Both the position numbers and the translations under genes were made by a program. This document shows positions 23,864 through 36,100 of a stretch of DNA of 64,000 nucleotides, piece by piece (within the stretch, counting starts at the first letter, position 1; every line of letters starts with the position of its first letter). The DNA is taken from contig CM075783.1 in assembly GCA_037974665.1 (NCBI GenBank), forward strand, positions 39,135,712 to 39,199,711. Direction: 5' to 3'. Source of the stretch: Ehretia macrophylla (taxonomy: Eukaryota; Streptophyta; Magnoliopsida; Boraginales; Ehretiaceae). Under the pieces are notes generated by a model. The model saw only the letters and a list, made by a program, of their open reading frames with translations. It searched no databases and was not told the DNA's origin.

Positions 23864-24073
23864 ATGTGCATAGCATACAAGGTTGCAACCTTTCATTCTG
23901 GCGTAGTAGCGTTCACGCACACCGGGCGGCATCGGGCTTGCCGGTGCAACTGTGACTACCATCGTCCAATTCCCTCTCTCGCTTGGGGGCTAGACTTTCT
24001 CGAAGAGTTGGGTCGTAGGATTTCGGGGTACATCTGGAGTACACCCATTTGGCGTGATAAGGGAATGATTTGA
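23864..24073 (+). other. 69-codon frame open in all four family A LTRs
   Basis: Starts MCIAYKVATFHSG and contains IPSLAWGL and ELGRRISGYI. Frames of exactly the same length lie at 48722-48931, 55375-55584 and 60386-60595. It coincides with the GC-richer core that families B and T also have, so nucleotide conservation of a regulatory block could explain it. No protein family is recognised. Confidence 0.25.
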
Positions 24074-24321
24074 AGTCGGCTGCAACAACTGATACTGGAA
24101 ATGAACTGAGAGCAAAAGCTCACCGTATCCTTTTCACTATGTGTATAAGTACTCTCGCTTGGTTCCTAGAGGACCTCGGGGAGGAAAGACGGGTAATTGT
24201 GTTCTTTTACTTTTATATTACATTATGAACTTACTTGTGAGATTTGTCATTCTTGCAAAAAGGGTTTCCATAAGTTGAACCGGAAAAAGAGTTTCAAAAC
24301 TTATTTCTTATTCCCCCTCGC

Positions 24322-24339
24322 TGAGTTCATAAGGACTCA
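24322..24339 (+). promoter_or_regulatory. Conserved LTR stem-loop (family A version)
   Basis: Arms TGAGTTC and GGACTCA, loop ATAA, a 7-bp stem with one G-U pair as RNA. It is preceded by CCCTCGC and followed by ATCTCAG (AG at 24357-24358). A short acidic frame EEDQEQVPEDNVSFDDSLE then runs to a stop at 24418-24420. Confidence 0.6.
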
Positions 24340-25719
24340 CCCTTTTTTATCATCTCAGGTGAAGAAGACCAAGAACAGGTACCTGAGGACAACGTGTCTT
24401 TTGATGACTCCTTGGAATGATTGCTTGCCCTACGTGCCTTACGTGACTATGGCCATTTTGTGATCAATATGTTGCTTGAAGACTATTTCTTATGTTGTTT
24501 GTTGTTGCATTGTAAATGACCCCCGTTGTAATTTGGGGTCTAATTTTGGCCTGTACTGATCATAACTAGTTAGACACTCTTGTGGTCGTTTTTGCTATCA
24601 CTACTTGTTAGTATCTATCACAGGCTTATGAAGTATCAGGTAAAGGATTAAGTAAAATGAATCTATCCAATCTTAAGCAGGTACTCATTGGTAAGCTAAG
24701 ATCAACAGATACTTTTGTAACAAGTATTAACAAACAAACGAGACATAGTCATCATGCTAGGTTGTTAATCAAACGAGACTTCAAGATAACTAGTAGGCGT
24801 TTCGATTGGTGATAAATAGTAATCTTAGTTGGAAATAAAATTGAGATTGGAAATTTCGAGGTGTTTAGAGAATTAGGTCAAACTCAAGAGCCTAATTACT
24901 GCTGTTATGTTGCCGATTTTCCGGAGAATTGGTGGAGTTAAGGCTAAACGTTAAGTGTTAAACTTTCATGAACGATTAGGTACGTGATATGACTTGAATG
25001 TTTAGATCACACCCTAGTATAACCTTTATAGGTCGGGTTGGGCGTGACACATTGTATACTATTGGAAAGCTCTCAGAGCGCTCTACGATGGTGGCAGCAA
25101 GCCAGATAGGCTGCTCCTGTTTTCGGGGCCCAAAATTGAACATTTTTATCAATTTTGGGACACTTTTATGCTTTTGCGCTGTTTTTTCATCTCGGATCGT
25201 ACGTCGTGAGCCGCGAAAAGGATGATAACCTTATCTATCACATTTCTATTACCGAATCCCACGGCACCTTGGGCAAGACAACTTCACTTCACGTAGAGGC
25301 TGGTCCCGCAAACCAAGGGCGTGGGGCTTGTGACCAAGTATCTGTCGCTCCGGTGCCCATAACTTTTGATCCGTAAGGAGTTACGTGGCACACAGCATAC
25401 CATTGGAAAGCTCTCCACGAGCTCTATGACGGGGGCAGCAAAACTGCTGGTTGCACTTATTTTCGGAGCCCAAAATCGAATATTTTCATTAGCTTCGTGA
25501 TATTTTTCTTCTTTTGCGATAGTTTTTCATCCCGGACAGTACGTCGTGAGTCGCGAAAAGGACGACAACCTAATCCATCACATTTTTATTACCGAATCCC
25601 ACTGCACCTTGGGCAAGACAACATCACTTCACATAGAGGCTGGGCCAGCACCGAGGGCGTGGGCCTTGTGACCAAGTATCCGTCCCCCCGGTGCCCATAA
25701 CTTTTGATCCGTAAGGAGT

Positions 25720-28700
25720 TACACGATGCACAGCATACCGTTAAAAAGTTCCCCGAGAGCTCTACGAGAGGGGGCAACAAGCCTGCTCGGCTGTGCCTAT
25801 TTTCGAAGCCTAAAATCGAACATTTTCATCAGTTTCGGGACACTATTCTTCTTTTGTGCTGTTTTTCCATCCAGGATCGTAGGTCGTGAGCCGTGAAAAG
25901 GACGACAACCTAATCCATCATATTTCTATTACCGAATCCCACGGCACCTTAGGCAAGACAACGTCACTTCATGTAGAGGCTGGGCCCGTAAACCGAGGGC
26001 GTGGAGCTTGTGACCAGGTATCCGTCGCTCCGGTGCCCATAACTTTTGATCCGTAAGGAGTTACGCGGCGCACAGGATACCGTTGGAAAGCTCTCCGAGA
26101 GCTCTACGAGGGGGGCGGCAAAACTGCTCAACTGCACCTATTTTCAGAGCACAAAATTGAACATTTTCATCAGTTTTGGGATACTTTTCTTCTTTTGCGC
26201 TATTTTTTCATCCCGGATCGTACGTTGTGAGCCTCGAAAAAGAAGTCAACCAAATCCATCACATTTCTATTACTAATTCCCACGGCACCTTGGGAAAAAC
26301 AACTTCACTTCATGTAGAGGTTGGGCCCGCAAATCGAGTGCGTGGAACTTGTGACCAGGTATTCGTCTCTGCGGTGCCCATAACTTTTGATCCTTAAGGA
26401 GTTACGCAGTGCACAGGATACCGTTGGAAAGCTCTTCAAGAGCTCTACGACGGGGGTAGCAATATTGCTCGGTTGCACCTATTTTCAGAGACCAAAATTG
26501 AACATTTTTATCATTTTTGGGATACTTTTCTTCTTTTGTGATATTTTTTCATCCCGGATCGTACATCGTGAGCCGCGAAAAGGACGAGAATCTAATCCAT
26601 CACATTTCTATTACCGAATCCCACAGCACCTTGGACAAGACAACTTCACTTCACGTAGAGGCTGGGCCCGCAAACCGAGGGCATGGGGCTTGTGGCTAGG
26701 TATCCGTCGCTCCAATGCCCATAACTTTTGATCCGTAAGGAGTTACGGAGAGCACATCATACCGTTGGAAAGCTCTACGAGAGCTCTACGACGGGGGCAG
26801 CAAGGTTACTTGGCTGCGCCTGTTTTCGAAGTCCAAAATTGAACATTTTCATCAGTTTCGGGATAGTTTTCTTCTTTTGCGCTGTTTTTCCATCCAGGAT
26901 CGTAGGTCTTGAGCCACGAAAAGGACGACAACCTAATCCATCACATTTCTATCACCGAATCCCATGGCACCTTGGGCAAGACAAATTCACTTCATGTAGA
27001 GGCTGCACCCACAAACTGAGAGCGTAGGGCTTGTGACCAGGTATCTGTCGCGCCGGTGCCCATAACTTTTGATCCGTAAGGAGTTACGCGACGCACAGCA
27101 TATCGTTGGAAAGGTCTCCGAGAGCTTTACGATAGAGGCATCATGCCTACTTGGCTGAGCCTATTTTCAAGGCCCAAAATAGAACGTTTTCATCAATTTT
27201 GGGACACTTTTCTTGTTTGGCTCTATTTTTCGGTCACGGATCGTACGTCGTGAGCCGCGAAAAGGACGACAACCTAATCCATCACATTTCTATTACTGAA
27301 TCCCACGGCACCTTGTGCAAGACAACTTCACTTCACGTAGAGGCTGGCCCAGGAAACTGAGGGCGTGAGGCTTGTGACCAGGTATCCGTGGCTTCAGTGC
27401 CCATAACTTTTGATCTGCAAGGAGTTATGCGGTGCACATCATACCGTTGGAAAGCTCTCAGAGAGCTCTACGACGGGGGTAGTAAGCCTGCTCGGCTGCG
27501 CCTGTTTTCATAGCCCAAAATCGAACATTTTCATCAGTTTCGGGATACTTTTCTTTCTTTTGCTATGTTTTTCCATCCCGGATCGTACGTCGTGAGCAGC
27601 GAAAAGGACGACAACCTAATCCATAACATTTCTATTACCGAATCCCATGGTTCCTTAGCTAAGACAACTTCACTTCACATAGAGGTTGTGCCCCCAAACT
27701 GAGGGCGTGTGGCTTGTGAGCAGGTATTCGTCGCTCTGGTGCCCATAACTTTTGATCCGCAAGGAGTTACGTGGCGCACAGCGTACCGTTGGAACGCTCT
27801 CTGTGAGCTCTATGACGGGTGCAACATGCCTACTTGGCTGCGCCTATTTTTGGAGCCCAAAATCGAACATTTTCATCAGTTTCGGGACACTTTTCTTCTT
27901 TTGGTCTGTTTTTCGTACCGGATCATAAGTCGTGAGTCGCGAAAAGGACAACAACCAAATCCATCACATTTCTATTACCGAATCCCACTGTACCTTGGGC
28001 AGGACAAATTCACTTCACGTAGAGGCTGGGCCCGCAAACCGAGGGTATCAGGCTTTTGAGCAGATATTTGTTGCTCCGGTGCCCATAACTTTTGATCAGC
28101 AAAGAGTTACGCGGCGCACAACATACTGTTGGAAAGCACTCCGAGAGCTCTACGACGAGGGCAGCAAGCTTGCTTGGCAGCGCCTGTTTTTGGAGCCCAA
28201 AATAGAACATTTTCATCAGTTTTGTGACTCTTTTCTTCTTTTGCTCTGTTTTTTCGTCCAGATGGTACGTCGTGAGTCGCAAAAAGGACGACAACCTTAT
28301 CCATCACATTTCTATTACCAAATCCCACAGTACCATGGGCAAGACAACTTCACTTCACATAGAGGCTGGGCCCACAAACCAAGGGCGTGGGGCTTGTGAG
28401 CAGGTATCTGTCACTCCGGTGCCCATAACTTTTGATCCGTAAGGAGTTACGCGGTGCACAGCATACCGTTGGAAAGCTCTCAGAGCGCTCTACGACGGTG
28501 GCAGCAAGCCAGATAGGCTGCTCCTGTTTTCGGGGACCAAAATTGAATGTTTTCATCAGTTACAGGACATTTTTTGACTTTTGCACTATTTTTCCGTCTC
28601 GGATCATACGTCGTGAGCCGTGAAAAAGATGACAACCTAATCCATCACATTTCTATTACGGAATCCCACGGTACCTTGGGCAAGACAATTTCACTTCACG

Positions 28701-31700
28701 TAGAGGTTGGGCCCGCAAATCGAGGGCGTAGGGCTTGTGACCAGGTATCCGTCACTACTGTGCCCATAACTTTTGATGCGTAAAGAGTTACGTGGAGCAC
28801 AACATACTGTTAGAAAGCTCTCCGTGAGCACAACGACTGGGGCAGTAAAACTGCCTGGTTGCACCTATTTTCGGAGCCCAAAATCAAACATTTTCATCAG
28901 TTTCACTATACTTTTCTTCTTTTGTGATCTTTTTTCATCCCGGATCGTGCGTCGTAAACTGCAAAAAGAAGGACAACCTAATCCATCACATTTCTATTAC
29001 TGAATCCCACTGCACCTTAGGCAAGACACTTCACTTCACGTAGAGGCTGGGACCGCAAACCGAGGGCATGGGGCTTGTGACCAGGTATCCATCGCTCCGG
29101 TGCCCATAACTTTTGATCCGTAAGGAGTTACACGGCGCACAGCATACCGTTGGAAAGTTCCCCGAGAGTTCTACGAGGGGGGCAGCCAGCCTGATTGGCG
29201 GCGCCCATTTTTGAAGTCCAAAATCATACATTTTCATCAGTTTCAGGACACTTTTCTTCTTTTGCGCTGTTTATGCGTCCAGGATGGTAGGTCGTGAGCC
29301 GTGAAAAGGACGACAACCTAATCCATCACATTTCTATCACCGAATCCCATAGCCCCATGGGCAAGACAAATTCACTTCAAGTAGAGGCTGGGTCCGTAAC
29401 TTGAGGGCGTGGGGCTTGTGACCAGGTATCTGTCGCTCCGGTGCCCATAACTTTTGATCCGTAAGGAGTTACGCGGCGCCCAACATACTGTTGGAAAGCT
29501 CTCCGAGAGATCTACGATAGGGGCAACAAGCCTATTTGGTTGCGCCTATTTTCAGAGACCAAAATTGAACGTTTTCATCAGTTTCAAAACACTTTTCTAC
29601 TTTTGCTCTGTTTTTTCCATCACGAATCTTACGTCGTGAGCCGCGAAAAGTACGACAAACTAATCCATCACATTTCTATTACAGAATCCCACGGTACCTT
29701 GGGCAAGACAAATTCACTTCACGTAGAGGCTCGGCCCGCAAACTGAGGTCGTGGGGTTTGTGACCAGGTATCCGTCGCTCCAATGCCCATAACTTTTGAT
29801 CCGTAAGGAGTTACGCAGTGCACAACATACTGTTGGAAAGCTTAGTGGGAGCTCTACGAACGGGGCAGCAAGCCTGCTCGGCTGCGCCTGTTTTTGAAGC
29901 CCAAAATCGAACATTTTCATCAGTTTCGGGACACTTTTCTTCTTTTGCACTATTTTTCTGTCCAGGATCGTAGGTTGTGAGTCGCGAAAAGGACGACAAC
30001 CTAATCCATCACATTTCTATCACTGAATCCCATGGCACCTTGGGCAAGACAAATTCACTTCACGCAGAGGCTGGGCCCGTAAACTGAGGGCGTGGGACTT
30101 GTGACCAGGTTTTTGTCGCTCCAATGCCCATAACTTTTGATCCGTAAGGAGTTACGTGGCACACAACATACCGTTGGTAAACTCTCTGAGAGCTCTACGA
30201 ATGGGGCAGTAAGCCTGCTCGGCTGCGCCAATTTTTGAAGCCTAAAATTGAACGTTTTCATCAGTTTCGAGACACTTTTCTTCTTTTACGTTATTTTTCC
30301 GTTCAGGATCGTAGGTTGTGAGTCGCGAAATGTACGACAACCTAATCCATCAAATTTCTCTCACTGAATCCCACGGCACCTTGGGCAAAACAAATTCACT
30401 TCACGTAGAGACTAGGCCCGTAAACTGAGGGTGTGGGACTTGTGACCAGGTTTTCGTCGCTCTAGTGCCCATAACTTTTGACCCATAAGGAGTTACACGG
30501 GGCATAAGATGTCGTTGTAAAGCTCTCCGAGAGCCCTACGACGGGGACAGCAAAACTGCTGGGCTGCACATGTTTTCAGAGCCCAAAATTGGACATTTTC
30601 ATCTATTTCGGGACACTTTTCTTCTTTTGCTCTATTTTTCCGTCCCGAATCGTACGTCGTGAGCCGTGAAAAGGACGACAACCTAATCTATCACATTTCT
30701 ATTACCGAATCCCACGACACCTTGGTCAAGACAACTTCACTTCACGTATAGGTTGGGCCCGCAAACCGAGGGCGTGGGGCTTGTGACCAGGTATCCGTCG
30801 CTCCGGTGCCCATAACTTTCGATCCGTAAGGCGTTACACGGCACACAAGATACCGTTGGAAAGCTCTCCGAGAGATCTACGACAGGGCTAGCAAAACTAC
30901 TTGACTGCACCTATTTTCGGAGCCCAAAATCGAACATTTTCATCAGTTTTGGGACACTTTTTTCTTTTGCACTATTTTTTTGTCCCGGATCGTACGTCGT
31001 GAGCCTCGAAAAGGACGTCAACCTAATCCATCACATTTCTATTACTGAATCCCATGGCACCTCGGGCAAAACAACTTCACTTCACGTAGAGGTTGGGCCC
31101 ACAAATCGAGTGTATAGGAGTTGTTACCAGGTATCCGTCGCTGTGGTGCCTATAACTTTTGTTCCGTAAGGAGTTACACGCCGCACAGGATACCGTTGGA
31201 AAGCTTTACAAGGGCTCTACGACGAGTGTAGCAAAACTGATCAGTTGTACCTATTTGCGGAGCCCAAAATCAAACATTTTCATCAATTTCGGGATACTTT
31301 TCTTCTTTTGCGATGTTTTTTCATCCCGGATCGTATGTCGTGAGTAGCGAAAAGGATGAGAATCTAACCCATCACATTTCTATTACCGAATCCCATGGCA
31401 CCTTGGGCAAGACAACTTCACTTCATGTAGAGGCTGGGCCCGCAAACTGAGAGCGTGGCGCTTGTGACTAGGTATCCGTCGCTCCAATGCCCATAACTTT
31501 TGATCCATAAGGAGTTACATGGCGCGACGGAGGCAGCAAGCCTGCTCGGTTGCGCCTATTTTCGATGCCCAGAATTCAATGTTTTCATCAGTTTTGGGAC
31601 ACTTTTCTTCTTTTGCGCTGTTTTTCCGTCCAAGATCGTAGGTCGTGAGCTGCGAAAAGGACGACAACCTAATCCATCACATTTCTATCACCGAATCCCA

Positions 31701-33170
31701 TGGCACCTTGGGCAAGACAAATTCACTTCACGTAGATGCTGGGCTCACAAACTCAGGGCGTGGGGCTTGTGACCAGGTATCCGTCGCTCCAATGCCCATA
31801 ACTTTTGATCCATAAGGAGTTACGTGGCGCACAACATACCAATGGAAAGATCTCCGAGAGCTCTACGACGGGGGCAGTAAACCTGGTCGGCTGCGCCTAT
31901 TTTCGAAGCCCAAAATTGAACGTTTTCATCAGTTTCGGGACACTTTTCTTCTTTTACGCTGTTTTTCTGTCGAGGATGGTTGGTCGTGAGCTGCGAAAAG
32001 GACGACAACCTTATCCATCACATTTCTATCACTGAATCCCACGGCACCTTGTGCAAGAAAATTTCACTTCATGTAGAGGCTGGGCCCGTAAACTGAGGGC
32101 GTGGGACTTGTGACCAGGTTTCTGTCACTCTGGTGCCCATAACTTTTGATCCATAAGGAGTTACGCAGCGCACAGGATGCCGTTGGAAAGCTCTCCGAGA
32201 GCTCTATGACGGGGGCAGCAAAATTGCTTGGCTGAACATGTTTTCAGAGCCTAAAATCGGATATTTTTATCAGTTTCGGGACACTTTTCTTCTTTTGCTT
32301 TGTTTTTTCGTCCCGAATCGTACGTTGTGAGCTGCGAAAATGACGACAACCTAATCCATCACATTTCTATTACCAAATCTCATGATACCTTGGTCAAGAC
32401 AACTTCACTTCACGTAGAGGCTGGGCCTGCAAACCGACGGCGTGGGGCTTGTGACCAGGTATCTGTCGCTCCGGTACCCATAACTTTTGATCCGTAAGGA
32501 GTTACGCGGGACACAGGATACCGTTGTAAAGTTCTCTGAGAGATCTACGACGGGGGTAGCAAAACTGCTCGACTGCACCTACTTTCGGAGCCCAAAATCG
32601 AACGTTTTCATCAGTTTTGGGACACTTTTCTTTTTTCGTCCCGGACCATACGTCGTGAGCTTCGAAAAGGACGTCAACGTAATCCATCACATTTCTATTA
32701 CTGAATCCTACGGCACCTTGGGCAAAACAACTTCACTTCACATAGAGGCTGGGCCCGCAAATCGAGTGCATGAGACTTGTAACCAGGTATTCGTCGCTGC
32801 GGTGCCCATAAATTTTGATCCGTAAGAAGTTACGCACCACACAAGATACCGTTGGAAAGCTCTACAAGGGCTCCACGTTCGGGGTAGCAAACCTGCTCGG
32901 TTTGCACCTATTTTCAGAGCCTAAAGTCAAACATTTTCATCAGTTTTGAAATACTTTTCTTCTTTTGCGATATTTTTTCATCCCGGATCGTACGTCGTGA
33001 GCCGTGAAAAGGACGTCAACCTAATCCATCACATTTCTATTGCTGAATCCCACGGCACCTTGGGCAAGACAATTTCACTTCACGTAGAGGCTGGGCCAGC
33101 AAACCGAGGGCGTGGGCCTTGTGACCAAGTATCCGTCCCTCCGGTGCCCATAACTTTTGATCCGTAAGGA
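25720..33170. repeat. Satellite higher-order repeat, copy 1 (22 monomers, about 7.45 kb)
   Basis: I count 22 monomers between the anchors near 25720 and 33170. Distinctive monomers recur 7449-7453 bp later: CGATGCACAGCATACC at 25727 and 33179; the AGCCAGATAGG monomer at 28507 and 35956; the short monomer near 31513, which lacks part of the usual sequence, and its partner near 38953. Confidence 0.85.
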
Positions 33171-36100
33171 GTTACACGATGCACAGCATACCGTTGAAAA
33201 GTTCCCCGAGAGCTCTACGAGAGGGGGCAACAAGCTTGCTCGGCTGTGCCTATTTTCAAAGCCAAAATCAAACGTTTTCATCAGTTTCAGGACACTTTTC
33301 TTATTTTGTGTTGTTTTTCTATCCAGGATCGTAGGTCATGAGCCGTGAAAAGGACGACAACCTAATCCATCACATTTCTATTACCGAATCCCACGGCACC
33401 TTAGGCAAGACAACGTCACTTCATGTAGAGGCTGGGCCCGTAAACCGAGGGCGTGGGGCTTGTGACCAGGTATCCGTCATTTTGGTGCCCATAACTTTTG
33501 ATCCGTAAGGAGTTACACGGCGCATAGGATACCGTTGGAAAGCTCTCCGAGAGCTCTACGATGGGGGCAGCAAAACTGCTCGATTGCACCTATTTTCGGA
33601 GCACAAAATCGAACATTTTCATTTTTTTACACTTTTCTTCTTTTGCGCTATTTTTTTATCCCGGATCGTACGTTGTGAGCCTCGAAAAAGAAGTCAACCT
33701 AATCCATCACATTTCTATTACTGATTCCTATGGCACCTTGGGCAAAACAACTTCACTTCACGTAGAGGTTGGGCCCGCAAATCGAGTGCATGGGACTTGT
33801 GACCAGGTATTCGTCGCTGCGGTGCCCATAACTTTTGATCCTTAAGGAGTTACGCAGCGCACAAGATACCGTTGGAAAGCTCTTCAAGAGCTCTACGACA
33901 GGGGTAGCAATACTGCTTGGTTGCACCTATTTTCAGAGACCAAAATCGAACATTTTTATCATTTTTGGGATACTTTTCTTCTTTTGAGATATTTTTTCAT
34001 CCCGGATCGTACATCGTGAGCCGCGAAAAGGACGAGAATCTGATCCATCACATTTCTATTACCGAATCCCACAACACCTTAGGCAAGACAACTTCACTTC
34101 ACGTAGAGGCTGGGCCGGCAAACCGAGGGCGTGGGGCTTGTGATTAGGTATCCGTCGCTCTAGTGCCCATAACTTTTGATCCGTAAGGAGTTATGCGTCG
34201 CACAGCATACCGTTGGAAAGATCTCTGAGAGCTCTACGAGGTGGGCAGCAAACCTGCTTTGCTGTGCCTGTTTTCGAAGTCCAAAATAGAACATTTTCAT
34301 CAGTTTCGGGATAGTTTTCTTCTTTTGCGCTATTTTTCCGTCTAGGATCGTAGGTCTTGAGCCACAAAAAGGACGACAACCTAATTCATCATATTTCTAT
34401 CACCGAATCCCACGGCACCTTGGGCAAGACAAATTCACTTCACGTAGAGGCTTCACCCGCAAACTGAGGGCGTGGGGCTTGTGACCAGGTATCTGTCGCG
34501 CCGGTGCTCATAACTTTTGATCCGTAAGGAGTTACGCGGCGCACAGCATATCGTTGGAAAGGTCTCCGAGAGCTTTACGATAAAGGCAACATGCCTACTT
34601 GGCTGAGCCTATTTTCAGAGCCTAAAATTGAATGTTTTCATCAGTTTTGGGACACTTATCTTCTTTTGCTCTGTTTTTCGGTCACGGATCGTACGTCGTG
34701 AGCCGAGAAAAGGACGACAACCTAATCTATCACATTTCTATTACTGAATCCCACGATACCTTGGGCAAGACAATTTCACTTCACGTAGAGGCTGGGCCAG
34801 CAAACTGAGGGCGTGAGGCTTGTGACCAGGTATCCGTGGCTCCAGTGCCAATAATTTTTGATCCGCAAGGAGTTACGCGGTGCACATCATACCGTTGAAA
34901 AGCTCTTAGAGAGCTCTACGACGGGGGTAGTAAGCCTGCTCGGCTGCGCCTGTTTTCATAGCCCAAAATCGAACATTTTCATCAGTTTCGGGATACTTTT
35001 CTTCTTTTGCTCTGTTTTTCCGTCACGGATCGTACGTCGTGAGCCGCGAAAAAGACAACAACCTAATCCATCACATTTCTATTACCGAATCCCATGGTTC
35101 CTTAGGCAAGACAACTTTACTTCACGTAGAGGTTGTGCCCGCAAACCGAGGGCGTGGGGCTTATGAGCAGGTATTCGTCGCTTTGGTGCCCATAACTTTT
35201 GATCCATAAGGAGTTACGCGTCACGCAGCATACCGTTGGAAAGCTCTCCGTGAGCTCTACGACGGGTGCAGCATGCCTGCTCAGCTGCGCCTATTTTTGG
35301 AGCCCAAAATTGAACGTTTTCATCAGTTTCGGGACACTTTTCTTCTTTTGGTCTGCTTTTTCGTCCCGGATCATAAGTCGTGAGCCGTGAAAAGGACGAC
35401 AACTAAATCCATCACATTTCTATTACCGAATGCCACTGTACCTTAGGCAGGACAAATTTACTTCACGTAGAGGCTGGGCCCGCAAACCGAGGGTGTGGGG
35501 CTTGTGAGCAAATATCTATTGCTCCGATGCCCATAACTTTTGATCCGTAAGGAGTTGCGCGGCGCGCAGCATACCGTTGGAAAGCACTCCAAGAGCTCTA
35601 CGACTAGGGCAGCAAGCCTGCTTGGAAGCGCCTGTTTTTGGAGCCCAAAATAGAACATTTTCATCAGTTTCGTGACACTTTTCTTCTTTTGCTTTGTTTT
35701 TCCGTCCTAGATGGTACGTCGTGAGCCGCAAAAAGGACGACAGCCTAATCCATCACATTTCTGTACCCGAATCCCACGGTACCTTGGGCAAGACAACTTC
35801 ACTTCACGTAGAGGCTGGGCCCGCAAACCAAGGGCGTGGGGCTTGTGAGCAGGCATCTGTCACTCCGGTGCCCATAACTTTTGATCCGTAAGGAGTTACG
35901 CGGTGCACAGCATACCGTTGGAAAGCTCTCAGAGTGCTCTACGATGGTGGCAGCAAGCCAGATAGGTTGCTCCTGTTTTTGGGTACCAAAATTGAATGTT
36001 TTCATCAGTTACGGGACACTTTTTGACTTTTGCACTATTTTTCCATCTCGGATCATACGTCATGAGCCGCGAAAAGGATGACAACCTAATCCATCACATT

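Larger units (their letters stand above)
5519..25049 (+). mobile_element. Family A solo LTR (about 3.73 kb) split by two nested elements
   Basis: The LTR starts TGTGAGGCCCGACC at 5519 and ends GGGTTGGGCGTGACA at 25049. Its own sequence lies at 5519-7702, 16143-16271 and 23636-25049. Joined only by coordinate, these give about 3.73 kb, matching the family A LTRs of 3.68 and 3.72 kb at 47801-51484 and 54420-58139. No interior, primer site or polypurine tract lies next to it and satellite flanks both ends, so it is a solo LTR, the usual product of LTR-LTR recombination. It is clearly diverged from the other copies (roughly 10 percent or more by eye) and older than the two elements nested in it. 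Confidence 0.88.
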
